Positions 35,701 to 48,600 of a stretch of DNA of 64,000 bases are shown here, piece after piece. Each line of letters begins with the position of its first letter. Position 1 is the stretch's first letter. Made by a program: the position numbers and the translations under genes. The notes under the pieces were generated by a model. It was not told the origin of the DNA and ran no database searches. It saw only the letters and a list, made by a program, of their open reading frames with translations. Origin of the DNA: Leucaena leucocephala (taxonomy: Eukaryota > Streptophyta > Magnoliopsida > Fabales > Fabaceae); NCBI GenBank assembly GCA_037074615.1, contig CM073549.1:3167001-3231000 (forward strand), read 5' to 3'.

Positions 35701-38324
35701 TTTGTTTTTATCTTGTCAAATATCCGTAGGGTACTTATATACTTAATGTCAGTGTCTTTATGTTTTCTCTTATTTTGTTTCTTCTTGGAACTCTATTATA
35801 GGTAGTGATCATGGAATTAAAGCAGAAGGAGATGGATGGTTGGTAACTGTTGCCTTGATTGAAGGAAGCAATTTAGCGGCTGTTGATTCAAGCGGATTCT
35901 CTGACCCATATATAGTGTTTACTTGCAATGGGAAAACACGAACCAGCTCTATCAAGTTTCAGAAATCTGATCCTCTATGGAATGGTGAATATCATGTTAT
36001 CATTTATCATGATATGTGCTGGTAACTCATATTCTGAACATATGGATGAATGATGAATCTAGTGATTGTTCAGGATTACTATACAAATATAGCTTTATTT
36101 TTGTTAAGAACATTTTCTATGTTTGCAGAAATATTTGAATTTGATGCAATGGATGACCCTCCTTCTGTGCTGGAAGTGGAAGTTTATGATTTTGATGGAC
36201 CTTTTGATCAAGCTGCATCTCTTGGACACGCTGAAATCAATTTTCTAAAGAGAAATATTTCAGATCTTGCCGATATATGGGTTCCTCTTGAAGGGAAATT
36301 GGCTCTGGCATGCCAGTCTAAGCTGCATTTGAGAATTTTCTTGGAGAACACTAGAGGTGGCAATGTTGTAAGAGATTATTTGAGTAAAATGGAGAAAGAG
36401 GTGGGGAAGAAGGTATGCTTCTAGCCATGTTATCCGGCATTTGGTTATACATATATATTTTGGGTGTCATTATACTGTTTCAGCCACCTTTTTTCTGGCT
36501 TATTTGTTATGTTTTATAACCAATTGTAGATTAATTTGCGGTCTCCTCAAGCAAATTCAGCCTTTCAGAAAGTCTTTGGGCTTCCACCAGAGGAATTTCT
36601 CATCAATGATTTCACCTGCCATTTGAAAAGAAAAATACCCATGCAGGTGGGGTTATCAACCACATTATGTTGACTGAACTGGCCAGTTCTTTTAATTATG
36701 CTTTAACTAGTACATGCTTTTATGGTAACATCATGACAAGTGGCCTTTGTTTCTTTGTAGGGCCGCCTATTTCTATCACCAAGAATAATTGGATTTCATG
36801 CAAATTTGTTTGGAAAAAAGACAAGTTTCTTTTTTCTTTGGGAGGACATTGAAGACATTAAAGTCATTGACCCTAATTTTTCTTCAATGGGGAGTCCAAT
36901 AGTTGTTATAACTCTTCGGCCAGGAAAAGGGATGGATGCAAGGCATGGGGCAAAAACACAAGATGATGAAGGCAGGCTGAAGTTCCATTTTCAGTCCTTT
37001 GTGTCTTTTAGCAAAGCACACAGGTAGATGGGAGACTTTATGATATTTTATGAACTTGTTTCCTTTGCATTATCCTTTTTCTCTTCCATTTAACTATTTG
37101 TTGATCCTTTCAAGGCAATCTAGGTTATGTTTCTCAACAACCCTTTTTATGCATTTATAATTTGGTGTAAATGTTAATGGCCACCCAACACGTTAGATCT
37201 TGGTCATCCAAATTCTGACAAGTTTCTTTCCATAAGTTCTGGTATTTTATGAATCAGTAGTTTTTAAGTAATTATGACACAGTGTAAGTGATGAACTAGA
37301 AAAGTATGATATATCAACTAGAAAAGTATGATATATCCTATGTTACTAAGAAACCTTGATGGTGCTGATATAGGACAATCATGGCTCTTTGGAAGGCCAG
37401 ATCTTTGAGTCCTGAACAGAAATTCCAGATGGTTGAAGAAGAGTCTGAGAACAAAAGCCTTGGAAGTGAAGAGAGCGGGTCATTCCTTGGCCTTGATGAT
37501 GTTAGCATGTCTGAAGTTTATTCTTGTACCCTTCCAGTTCCTGTAATCTCTCCCTCCCTCCCTCTCCCTCCCTCCCTCTCTCACACACACACTCACTCAC
37601 CACACACATGTGAACATATATCCAGTAATCTGTCTGCATAATTTATATTTGCACAACTTCTTAAATTATCTATCAGTTTTCTAGTTGATTTTCTTTTTCA
37701 GATGTTTGTCTCATTACTATAATCCTTTTCATTTGGTTAATTAAGGCCACTTTCTGCATGGAGCTGTTCAATGGGGGAGAGTTAGACCGTAAAGTCATGG
37801 AGAACTGTGGTTGTCTTAATTATTCCTACACCCCTTGGGTATCGGAGAACAGAGATGTCTATGAGAGGGCCATATATTACAGATTTGATAAGCATGTTTC
37901 ACAGTATGGCGGTGCAGTGACAAGTACACAGCAAAGATCTCCCCTTTTGGATGGAAAAGGCTGGCTTCTGGAAGAGGTTATGAACCTTCATGGAATTCCT
38001 CTTGGTGACCATTTTAATGTGAGTAAATTTTATGATACCTTTGTTTTCTATCATTCTATATATGTTTGTTGTCTACCCAGTTGATTTTTCTTTTCTTGCA
38101 CCATTTGAGTGATGAGTTGAAATATATTACAGCTGCACCTCCGTTATCAAATAGAGGATTTACCCCCAAAAGCAAAGGGATGCAGAGTTCAGGCATTCTT
38201 TGGAATTGAATGGCTTAAAAGCACAAAGCATCCAAAAAGGATCACAAAGAACATCATAACAAAACTACAAGAACGTTTGAAGGTGATGTTCAGTCTAGCT
38301 GAGAAGGAATTCTTGACAAAGTAG
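32714..38324 (+). CDS. C2 and GRAM domain protein (C2-VASt-C2-GRAM-VASt), complete
   Basis: Nine exons: 32714-33062, 33511-34734, 35802-35984, 36129-36412, 36530-36646, 36761-37023, 37374-37542, 37746-38018, 38133-38324. They give 1017 residues, close to Arabidopsis At1g03370, its likely ortholog. An in-frame upstream ATG exists at 32660, but MKLVVRVIEAKNLP is the family start. A first C2 domain lies at about 1-105 ('NGLSDPYVRLQLG'). A Ser-rich linker precedes a VASt lipid-transfer domain (about 252-400). One hydrophobic membrane segment follows (about 447-475), then a second C2 (about 535-640, 'SGFSDPYIVF'), a GRAM domain (about 690-770) and a second VASt domain (about 864-1010). C2 domains bind phospholipids, often with calcium; VASt and GRAM proteins work at membrane contact sites in lipid handling. 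The exact plant role is inferred. All splice sites are GT..AG and in frame. Confidence 0.93.
37544..37612. repeat. Compound microsatellite in intron 7 of the C2-GRAM gene
   Basis: CCCT/CTCC repeats followed by (CA)n and CACT repeats, starting almost at the 5' splice site of the intron. Confidence 0.8.
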
Positions 38325-39801
38325 TAAATGAACCATTCTTTAGTTGGTTGACTGACCCTGAACAATGGTGAGAGCTAGCTGATCTTCCTCCTGCATTGTC
38401 ACTAAATACTTGCTGTCAAGCACAAAATCTTCTCCTTTTCATCAGCTTGGACTTGATGTATGATGCAGCCGCAGACAGATTTAACGGTCTGTTTGATCGC
38501 GCCCGATCGGGTTGGATAGTATACTGATTCTATCTTTGCTGGACTTATCTGCTGGAAGTGTTTTAGGCAGGGAAATTTTGCTGTTCTCGACCATGCAATT
38601 AATTTGTTCTTCAACCCAGAACTCTGATTTGAGTGATTGGTTGATTACCCATCTCTCTTGCAACTAACTAGTTAGTTATACATCAATTCTATTCTTTGGG
38701 ATTGCAGGAGCAGCATCAATCTCATCTTTGTTGTTTTGTAAGTGTCACTGTTCAGATAAAAGTTGACAGCTAGCTGGCCAGAGTTATGTCCAGTAAATGT
38801 GAGGCCTCTGTAATTATTACTCAAGAAGGTAACACAAATAGTACTTTGTTATATACACCCATGGTTGTTGTAAATGATTCATTTAGGCCTTTGAACGCTA
38901 TTAAGCAAAATTCTTTCTTCATTTTTGTTAGGAGCTCTTCAATCAGGCATTTGCAATTTCATCTCAGGGTTAATAACTGAAATTTGTAAGATGCAGCATT
39001 ATTCATAGATTATGAATGATGTAGCAATCTTCTTTTATTCTTTTGATTTTTTTTGTTCCATCTGTTTTGTTGGATTCTATGTAATTTTAATTCTGCTTCT
39101 TTAATATTTTTCGTATGTTTTAACATTTTTTTTGGCAAATTTATGTAAATGAATTTTACATAAATGCGTTTTAACTTTTAATAAGCCTTTTTTTTCAAAA
39201 TTTTTTTCATTCTTATTTATAAATGAGCCAGATTCTAAATCTTCTGAGGTACAAAAAAATAAATGATGTAATATAAACGTACACCGAACTTAAGACTTTC
39301 GGCATCTATTAATCAACGTCTAATTATCAATCTAAGAACTCGACGCAATTTAAATGACATAATTGTTTTAGTCGGAAAACGTAAATATTTTTCAACTAGT
39401 GTAAATATTGTATCATTTTATTCTTTATCCGTCTCTAATATTAACAGTTCATAGGAAACAAAATTAACAGCACGATAAGTAGCAAAATAGATAGTTATTA
39501 CATTAATTTATATTGATTTAGAAATAAAACCCTCGTCGAAAATAAAATACCTATTTTTTTTTGTGAAAGAATACCGATTTTTATTTTGGCGAAAGAAGAA
39601 CTATTTATATACGGAAAATCCTAATGAGAATACAAAGCATATTCGGAGAATCTCATATGTGACGTGTCAAAAGGCAAGTCCCGTTTGAAGAGTGATCCTG
39701 CGCATAATCTCATATGTGACGTGGCAACATAAGAACGGTTCGATGAGACAAAAAAGAAATATCTGGCGGTAAGAAAAAATAGAACATCGGAAGCCACTCT
39801 A
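38325..39801. other. 3' flank of the C2-GRAM gene and intergenic DNA
   Basis: The first part is likely 3' untranslated sequence. At 39649-39670 and 39706-39727 the motif AATCTCATATGTGACGTG is repeated, each with a TGACGTG(T/G)CA core as bound by bZIP factors. No gene start lies nearby to assign it to. Confidence 0.45.
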
Positions 39802-39873
39802 TATCAGAGCCAGGTTTCGATCCTGGGACCTGTGGGTTATGGGCCCACCACGCTTCCGCTGCGCCACTCTGAT
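39802..39873 (-). tRNA. Initiator tRNA-Met (CAT)
   Basis: A 72-nt minus-strand tRNA starting ATCAGAGTGGCGCAGCGG and ending GGCTCTGATA. The acceptor stem ATCAGAG pairs fully with CTCTGAT. The anticodon arm GGG-CCCATAA-CCC carries CAT, and the T arm holds GGATCGAAACC. The A1-T72 pair, the three G-C pairs next to the anticodon loop and ATCGA instead of TTCGA in the T loop mark the eukaryotic initiator. No intron, and CCA is not encoded. It appears functional. Confidence 0.95.
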
Positions 39874-40431
39874 TTGTTGATAAGCTATCGCATATAACTA
39901 TAATAATTCACTATTTTAAGCAATAAGAATAATCCCCCATCTTTTGGGCTTGGAATTTTCTCTTTCTTGGATCGTTTCTTTTAAACGTTTTGTTCAACAA
40001 AAGCGTAGAAAAGTACTCATGACGGGCTTAAGCCCAACATGTTAAAGGTTATTGGGCTTTACATTAAGCTTGGCCCAATCCACAAGCAGGTATGTAAATT
40101 TCTCATTTTTGGATTCAATGTAAATAAAAAAAACTACATGTATTTCTAAAAGGAAAACAAACAAACAAAAGACATGTGCTTTGGTTTTGCATTAGTCTAC
40201 CAGAACTTGTTTGTCTATAAGGATCTATAATTTTAATCTTTTTTATTTTTATGGTTAGTCCTAGTTCTTCAGAAATACACTCCTATGTGTTCCTCAGCAG
40301 CCCCTACAAAGATACATAGAGCAATTTTTGGGTTCAAACTTTATCTCAGAAAAAAAAAGTGTTTTATTTTCAAGCTCTACATAATACATTTGAAATAATA
40401 AAAATTTCTAGGCAGATATGGTTCTATTAAT
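39874..40431. other. Intergenic
   Basis: Between the tRNA and the 3' end of the bZIP gene. No feature is supported. Confidence 0.5.
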
Positions 40432-41685
40432 TTAATTAATTACCTCTCCCTGGTTAGTGACATAGAAGTCAGATGTAGAAAATGCTCTTCTTAATCCACT
40501 TAATCTACCAGCTGGTTTGGAATTTGGCAAAATCTACACATTCACAATTATATTAGTTGAATGGTTATAATATGTCTTGTATCCAAAAAAAAAAAATTGT
40601 AAGATCAATAAAGATTTCTCATATGATATCTGAATTTGCAGAAGGAGGTAGGTAATCATGAATTTAAGTGAATTAGCATTTGAAGCCAAAATATTGTTAC
40701 CTTATTCCAAAGCTGTGTTATTATATCATTAACGGTTAATTAATTAAATCATAGTTGGTACTAATAAACAAATAAAGTCAAACTTCTTTAAATTATGAAG
40801 TTACTTACTTACTAGTCACTAAGCAAATGAAAATAGTAAAACTTATTGCATTTCATTATTGGGTTAAGTAACACCCAATATCTTAATCTTATTTATCGTA
40901 TATGACCAGTATTCTAATATTATTTGGGGTATAATTTTACACATAATCTTATTTTTTAAGTACCAAGAATTGTATCAAATTAAAAAGATTATAAGTAAAA
41001 TTATACCACACATAAAATTAAGATACTGACCACATATGAGATACTTTACCCTTCATTATTTCTTATGTTTTTATAGGAATAATTAAAATCAAAACTATAA
41101 TTTTCTTTCATGATAAACAAAATTAAGGTTATTTTTGCTTTACAATTACCTCAAGAACTCTTCTCCTAAATTCATTTTCTGCTTGCAGCCTTTGAATTTT
41201 CCCCTCAAGCTCTCTTATATAAGCCTGCGTTAATTAGGAATAACATCACTAAATATTAATGAACTCAAATCTCATCAAACCGACAAAGAAAAAGACATTT
41301 AAAAACCCAATTAATTAAATACCTCCTTCTTTTCCAATGATCTTCTTGCAGAGATCCTATTCTTAAGCTTCAGTTCTTGCTTCCGAAGAGCATACTCCAC
41401 AGTACCTCTCTTGAACTTTCTTCTTTTTGCCCATCCTCCTCCATTTCTATTATTATTTTGATGATGATCTTCAACAACAACAACTCCTCTTTGCTCATCA
41501 ACATTATTAATAAGATCATCGAGCTCTGAAAAATCAAAATAATTTGATGAATCAAATTTATATTCTTGATCGGTTTGGTTATTCTCTTGTGTCGTTTCGC
41601 TGTTCAAGATTTCGTTTAGAAATCCATAATCAATGTCAAAATCATAATACTCCAAGATGTCATCAGTAATGGTTTGGTTCTCCAT
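40432..41685 (-). CDS. Small bZIP protein, group A-like, with degenerate basic region
   Basis: Three minus-strand exons, 41685-41323, 41224-41150 and 40533-40432, give 179 residues. The frame can be extended to a TTG at 41697, but ATG is at 41685. Residues 1-90 are acidic and Asn-rich. Then comes 'KRRKFKRGTVEYALRKQELKLKN' and the zipper joined across the first intron: 'KKE' then 'AYIRELEGKIQRLQAENEF', whose KQ/E-AY..ELE..I..L..EN spacing is that of ABI5/FD-type (group A) bZIPs. The third exon gives a Leu-Arg-Arg-rich tail ('LRRAFSTSDF') at the place where the group has its C-terminal LRRTxSAPF-type motif. Asn109 aligns with the invariant Asn of N-x7-R, but position 117 is Leu instead of Arg, so normal ACGT binding is doubtful. 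It may act as a dimer partner. Exons 2 and 3 are short and rest on frame, splice sites and family fit. Confidence 0.68.
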
Positions 41686-41734
41686 TGCTGCTGCCAAACT
41701 TAATATTAATTCATACCCTTTTGGGAGAACCTTG

Positions 41735-41742
41735 TTTATATA
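41735..41742 (-). promoter_or_regulatory. TATA box of the bZIP gene
   Basis: Minus-strand CTATATAAAC about 50 bp before the ATG, implying a very short leader. Confidence 0.45.
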
Positions 41743-44550
41743 GAGAAGGATTTATTATTATTGGAAAAATGTTATTTATAAATATATAAAGTGGGAAAAT
41801 GTTATTATTGTGTGTCTAATTCAGAGGAAAATATTATGTTTTCTGTTGGTTTATGGGAACAGTGTGTAAATTGTAAGATGGTGTTAATGGGTTTCATGTT
41901 TTTGGTACAAACATTACAAACACGTTTCCCTCCATGGTTGTTTTGTACGAAAGGCATATTGGTCACAACGCATGAGTCTCTTTTTTGTCTTTAATTTTTG
42001 TTGGCCAATATAATTATAATTAGCTCTTTTTTAACTATAGTTATCCTTTGGATTAATTAGGAGCTAGATAACTAATTTACATGATATTTGTTTCTTTTTT
42101 GATATGGTGATATGACCGACTCAAATTCGAGTATTTGTCGAGTTTAATTAGGGATAATTCTTCTAAAGATATTTTTTACATTCATACACATTGAAACTCG
42201 AACCATTACTTAAACGACTTTTTTTACTATTTGGGTTTGACTAATCAAAACTGCTGACTCCGAGCACATGGATGTAAAGTTTTCTCAATACACATAGCGT
42301 ATTTCTATGGATAAAAGATTTAAAATTCAAGATTTTATTGAATCAAAACAAGCGCCAAATCAATTAAATCAATTGCTGTTGGTATTAGTTTTGTGTATCT
42401 TTTTTTAAAAAAAATATTAAAATGTTTTTAGAATGCCATATTAATAATACTGAGGATTAAAATATGGTAATAAAAAAGAAATGGATGGGACGTAAAAATA
42501 CAACGTATAGTGCTTTTAATAGTATAATTAACAACATTAGAAAAGGGACAATATTGGAACTGCTTTCAAACTTGTAGCATTGTATTGGTTAGTCAAAACA
42601 CTATTAAAAAAAAAAGAGAGAAAATTTTGAGGATTAAACAAAGTTTTCTGCCTAAGGATCTGGGATTTTGCTTTATATTGGTTTTTCTCTGTGTCCACCT
42701 AGGACTCTTGAGCTACTTTAATTAAAAAAAAATATTTATTATTGGGGAAATTATTTAATACTTGAAATAAAAAAAGGTTGTGTTCTACCATAAAGTTTGA
42801 CTGCCCAAATGTGGAAAGGGCTTTGCTTTTTGGTAGAACCATTGAGGTGAATTGATGATGACATGTTTGGTATTAATAATGAAAGAGGAGTTTTTCTTTA
42901 CCTGAAAAAGGGGATTTCTTATTATATATAAAATAAAATATTTTATGTATAAAATAAAATATTTTATGTCTACTATAATATTTTATAATTATTATTGTTT
43001 ATTTGCTTTATTATTATTATTTCTTTGAAATATACTCCTAGTTATCAGAGAAAAACATGCTAAATGAATTTTTTTACATATCACACAATATAAATTAATT
43101 TAAAAAAATGATAAATATTTTTAATTATTGGCTCGTATATTTAAGACCTGACCAGTAAAACTTAGACCATAAGTACATGTAGTTTTTATTTTAATTTTTA
43201 AAAGAAGGGATATCTCTCTATATTACAATAACAACATTACTTAACCACCTAAATTACTCAAATGGTAAAGGCCTATTGAGATGAGATATGAATAAAGATC
43301 AAATGTTCAAACTCTCATAATTTAATAAAAAAACAGCTTATAAAAATTTTAAAATAAAGTACAAAAATAAAAATCATATAATCATCCTTGTATCATTGAG
43401 AAGTAAATAAAAGACAAGAAAATAGCATGAGCTTTGGCCAAAAATGCAAAAAAAAAAAAACTTGATGAGCAAAATGAAAATGCTATTTTGTCCATTATGT
43501 AAAAATGGCCAATCTAAGGACTACTTAGCAATTAGGTATCCCTCACTCTATTAGATAAAATTTCTCAGTTATGTCTCCTTCTCTGTTGTAACATTTTTTG
43601 GAAAGTATAAGTTGTTTCTCAATTAGGATTCTATGTAATTTTAATAAATGAAACCTTTTTAAAAAAGTGGTATAAGTTGTTGAATAATCAAAGTAATGTT
43701 TGGTCATTTTCTTGTCGATATTGATGAAGCACTTTATATTGAGGCAGAAGTTTTAACCACAAGTTGCAAAAAAGAACTATATAATAAATAGACCTTAATG
43801 TGTTGTAGCTTTTATGAAGTAGGTTAGAGGCAGCGACTAACCATCTCTTTCTAAATTAGTCAAAAAAAAATATTAAAAATAAAAATAAAGAAAGAAAAAA
43901 GAAATGGTAGTGAGTCACATTATTAAATTTGAACCCCACATAGTTATTTTTATATATGGGTGTGTTAATTCATATACATCGAATCACTTCTTTTGGCTTT
44001 TTAATTTGAAATGGGAAAATTGAAAAAAAAAAGTGAAAACGAGGCACATGATCTTTGTTTTCTCTCATATATCCGCATATTGATACAAAAAAAAAAATAT
44101 TAATTACAATATCTCATCTTTATTTTATTTCATTCGTAATCTTGAGTTGTTAATATATACTAATCCAATTAAATAAGTGTATTAAAAGGATTTTTTTGTA
44201 TTTCATTTTATAAGTTACTTTACAAAATATAGAGAATGACTAACGCGTTTATTCCAAAAATATCCCTAACACACACACAAGCACAATTGCTTGACCCTCA
44301 CTAATTTGATATTTTGATTTATTCCTCATTAAAAGAGTCAACTAACTATATTTATATTTATATTTATAGGTGAAAAGATTATTAGGATGCTTTAAGGATA
44401 GTGTATGAGGTTATTAAGGAGACTTATAATTAAAAATGGAGGAATATCAATATAAAATATATCTATATATACACATACATCTAATTATGCATGAGGTTCA
44501 GTTTAAAAAAAAAATTATGCATGAGGTAAAATGATGCACCTTATTTTTCA
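41743..44550. other. Gene-poor AT-rich DNA with possible SINE-like remnants
   Basis: About 42100-42290, read on the minus strand, has 'GATTAGTCAAACCC' and 'GGTTCGAGTTTCAATG', which resemble tRNA A and B boxes, and an A-rich end. It differs from families A and B. A shorter block with TGGTAAAGGCC and ATGTTCAAACTC lies at 43250-43340. Both are tentative. No genes are seen. Confidence 0.4.
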
Positions 44551-44960
44551 TTAAAAAAAATCTTATAAAATTATGAAATAATTAAATAGTCCCAATAGAC
44601 CTAGGTAATAAATTTAATTTGTACAATAATCAAGCTACCTTTATACACAAATAACAAATTACTGAAAACGTGATAATAACTTGAAGTGGTACATATGATA
44701 ATCGGGGGTATGCAGTGACAACTTGAAGTAGCACAAATAATAATTGGAGACATACGATAACAACCCCCTATTTGTCATTTATGCTACTTCAAGTTGCAAC
44801 GCCTGCAACCCCAGTTATTATTTATATCACTTCAAGTTATTATCGCGTGCCTAAAAATTTATCATTTGTAAATAAGTATAACTTAGTAATTGCACAAATC
44901 AAATTTATTACTGGAAAGTCCTTTAAAACTATTTAATAATTTTATTGATTTTTTTTATAA
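44551..44960. repeat. Long imperfect inverted repeat (fold-back element)
   Basis: About 200 bp on each side pair imperfectly around a centre near 44760. Strongly matching segments are GATAATAACTTGAAGTG (left) with its inverse CACTTCAAGTTATTATC (right), CAACTTGAAGTAGCA with TGCTACTTCAAGTTG, and TAATAAATTTAATTTGTAC with GTGCACAAATCAAATTTATTA-like sequence. No coding frame. A MITE or fold-back transposon is likely; its transcript would form a long hairpin. Confidence 0.78.
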
Positions 44961-46609
44961 ATAATTTTTTTTACGAGATCTCTGAATAATTCTCCCTATT
45001 AATTATGCCATCCTTGGGAATTAAGTATTATATATATTGAAAGCATCCTTTCTCATCATATGGACCGACATTTAACTATGAAGGGATAAGGGGAAAACGA
45101 AATATAATCTAATTAAATAAGGTAAATATCCATTAATCAAATTAAAGCTCTCTGCCAAACATAAAATAATAAGCAATCAAGTTGGTGTTTGAGTGTGAAT
45201 AAGAAAGAATATCTTCATGAAAAGGCGCAAAATCTGAGATTTTGATTTTCTATTCTTGTCCAAGGTATCAGTAATAAGGACGCTCTTCACTAACATTATT
45301 ATAATAATAATAAAAAAAAAACAAGATCCAATGATAACACTGAAAAGAAATTCATGATAATGATCACTCTCTCTGATATTCCTATGGTCGCTCGCATTAG
45401 ACCAAAATTTTCTTTTATTATTTATTGAGTTTTTTGAAAATCAAAAGCTATGTTTCTTTCAGTGATCGAGAAGCAATGTGAATATAAGAAGATTGCTTAC
45501 TCCCTCCCTCTCTTTTAATTTTATATAATTTAAATATACTAAGCCTATGAACATATTAACATTATGTTCAAACCCGATATCTTATCTAAATACGACGGGT
45601 GACGTTGTCATTGTGTTGAAAAGAAGATTGATTACTTAAGTTGGGAGACACACAACTAAATGCCAGTGTCTCGTCTTCTCATCATAATTAATTCAATGGG
45701 AAGAAGGAACGAACGCATCACGTAGCTTCATTCACTGCTTTCTTCATATCTTGGGATGTAAGCTCCAACATAAAAAGGTCACTAGAAAAGGAACAAAAAC
45801 TTTGCATTCTTTGGCTGATTCAATTCAATTAAACCCATCGTTGGAAGCAATTGATTTTTATTTTTTTTGGCTGCTGTTTCTCACATGGGATGTTTTATTG
45901 TCACACACATGCGCGTACATACTATTTTTTATCTTAACTATAGGATATTTTTAATTAAGAATCTCTTTAAAGTCAATGAAAACGGCGATAAAATTATTAT
46001 GCCAATAACCTTTATAACTTAGTGGTATATAAATTTTTTTATAAATAAGAGATTATAAATTCGATTATACTTATAATTCATATTATTACTAGCTGTTTCA
46101 AAAAAGTTATTAAACTGATATAAAAATATAATAGTTTTTTAAATTTATCTACGCATATTTAAAATCATGAGTTTTTTTTCTTAAAAAGAGTCCTTGAAAG
46201 TTGTAAACAAGGCTGATTTTTTTTTGGAAAAGATAATTAATGCCATGTCATCTTTTTGTAAAGGGACTATTTTCTCTGGTCCTCAAATTTAATTGGATCT
46301 TAAATATAAAGTCATATTATCTCTTGTCTCTCTTATTGAATTTTTCTTTCTCATAAATATCCCTATTTATCTCTATATATTAAATTTTAATTATTAAATG
46401 GTAGGGATATTTTAAAAAAGTGTCACAATCTCTACATATTAATTATAAATAATTAATTTAATCTATTTTTTTATTTTATAAATTAATTAAAAAAACTTCA
46501 TACTTAGGACTAGAGGGAGTAATGAGACCACCAATTTGTTTTGGAAGGTTTCTATATAGTACTGAAGTAAAAGTACATGGCTATCTTAAGAAGGGGGTTA
46601 ATATATAGT
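44961..46609. other. Intergenic, repeat fragments only
   Basis: Contains a possible single Stowaway-type end (TTACTCCCTCCCTCTC) near 45499 and a matching-type inverse end (AGAGGGAGTAAT) near 46512. A SINE-like piece with TTAGTGGTATATAA and TATAAATTCGATTATA lies at 46015-46080. No gene. Confidence 0.4.
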
Positions 46610-47070
46610 AAATGTTTGGAAAAATTTTAAACTAAAGTTTTAAAAGAGTTTTTATCTAAATTTTAATTTAAATAAATTTTAAAACAAATAGCTATATTTC
46701 TTTAAAAGGGCTTTTGGATCAAATTAAGGTTTTGGATAAGCTACTGAGACTAGCTTTTGAAACAGTAAAAGAGCTTATAGACTACCTAATTACTATTTTA
46801 CCCTTATTTTTTCTTACACCATTTCTCCTCTCTCTTCTCTCTTTCATCTCTCTTTTCCACCGTCTCTCTTCTCTTCTATTTTTAATAAAATTATATCATT
46901 TCTAATAATTTTTCAATTACAGAAGTCCTTCTAGTAATAACTATCCAAATACTCATTTATTCATAACCATTTTTTTCTACAAGTTTTTCTCCAAAAGTCA
47001 TTTTTTAAAAATTGTTTAAAACTATTTTTTTATAAGTTTTTTTTAAACTCTTATCTAAACAGACTCATAA
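46610..47070. mobile_element. TIR element family X, copy
   Basis: Shares the core 'ACTAGCTTTTGAAACAGTAAAAGAG' and 'GACTACCTAATTACTATTTTACCC' with the copies at 22.3 and 60.3 kb, followed by a CTCT-rich stretch. The right end AAACTCTTATCTAAACAGACTC inversely matches the family's GxCTGTTTGGATxAG terminus. Confidence 0.6.
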
Positions 47071-47933
47071 TCAATATCATATATATAATGAAAAAATGTG
47101 TTTGGATCCATGCTTTTTGAATGACAATGGATTTTTTTGGGACAAAAATTGGTAGGAAATAGGAATACAAAGATGAGTAGATCTGACTTGTATCCCTCTC
47201 TCTTTTACACCATGGGACAACAATTGAAAATAGCCATATATTTCTACTATACTTTGAAATTAATATAACCAATATTAATATAAAACATACAAATATGAAA
47301 AACTAAATTTCTCATAAATTAATAATAATACAGGAAATTTAAATTTAGTGCAAATGTAAGCAGTGATGATTAGTTTTTTTTTTATTCAAAAGACTAGTTT
47401 TATGGGATCAAACAGGAGCACTAATTTAGAAAGTAAAAAAAGTAGACTTAATATTATATTTTAATTATAAAAAGAAGATAAAACATCATGTATGAAGTGA
47501 AGGAATTGAGTGGTTGGTGGGTCTCCCCTTCTCTGACACAAAATCATGTGGGACCCCATTTTTCTACAAAAACAATTGACGCACGAGGGAATCTTAATCA
47601 TCACCACATGGACCTAATCCATATAATTTGTTTTGTGGTTCTTTTTAATTATTTGATACCATAATTTTAATGTAGAAAAAATTGAAAAAAATCACATGCA
47701 AAAATTTAATTGGTGATAAGTACTTAATAAATTTATATATATATAGAGTATTGATATTTTATAAATTTTGTACGTATAAAATAACATACTCTTATTTAGA
47801 TTATTCTCACCCATTAAATGTTTAATTGAGGATTTTTTTTTTGCTTTTCTCCCAATTTATAGTATTTATAAAATATTATTTATAAAAATATACAAATGTT
47901 AAAAATTAGAAGGGTGTTAAATGAAGGGCATGT

Positions 47934-48600
47934 TTAGACAGGCTTTTAAAAAAGAGCTTATGAAAAAAAATTTATAAAAAATAGTTATAAATAAATGAGT
48001 ATTTAGATAGTTATTACCAGAATTACTTTAGTAATTGGTAAATTACTAAAAATAGTATGAAATAAAAAAAAATTATCTAGTCCCCGTCCCCTTCTATTTT
48101 CTTCATCGTCAAATCCATCCTAGATCTATCTTCTCCATCATCGTCATTAGCTTCTCCCATGCCAACAGCTCCAGTCCCCTGTACAGCCATGCTGACAATG
48201 ACTGTTCTCCCACAATGACACCGACTAGAGACTAGCTCCGATGATCAGCAACCAGTGACAACAAGTGCCAAGCGACCAGCGACATCCAGCTACCAATGAT
48301 AATGGAGAAGACCATCGTCGTCTCTCTTCCAGAAGAAGGAAATAGCCAACTATAAGAGAGAGGAGGGGAGAGAAAAGAGAGAGTATCTGAAAAAGTAGAG
48401 GTAAAATAATAATTGAGTAGTGTATAAATTCTTTTACTGTTGTAGAAGCTATTCCCATGAGTTTATTCAAAACTATAGTTTTAAACTATGGTTTAGTCTA
48501 TAAACTCTTTTAGACAAATATGATTGTTTGTTTTAAAATTTTCTCAAACTAAAATTTAGGTCAAAAATCTTTTTAAAACTAAGGTTTAGATCTTACCCAA
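47934..48600 (-). mobile_element. TIR element family X, copy with unrelated interior
   Basis: The left end GGGCATGTTTAGACAGGCTTTT and right end AGATCTTACCCAAATACACA are roughly inverse. The family core is on the minus strand near 48400-48460 (AATTTATACACTACTCAATT.. type). The interior 48080-48350 is not AT-rich and carries CATCGTC/CCAGCGACC-type repeats, possibly captured host sequence. Confidence 0.55.

Noticed and set aside
44551..44960. Possible microRNA precursor in the fold-back element
   Set aside because: Arms are too long and too diverged, and no known miRNA sequence was recognised on either strand of the window.
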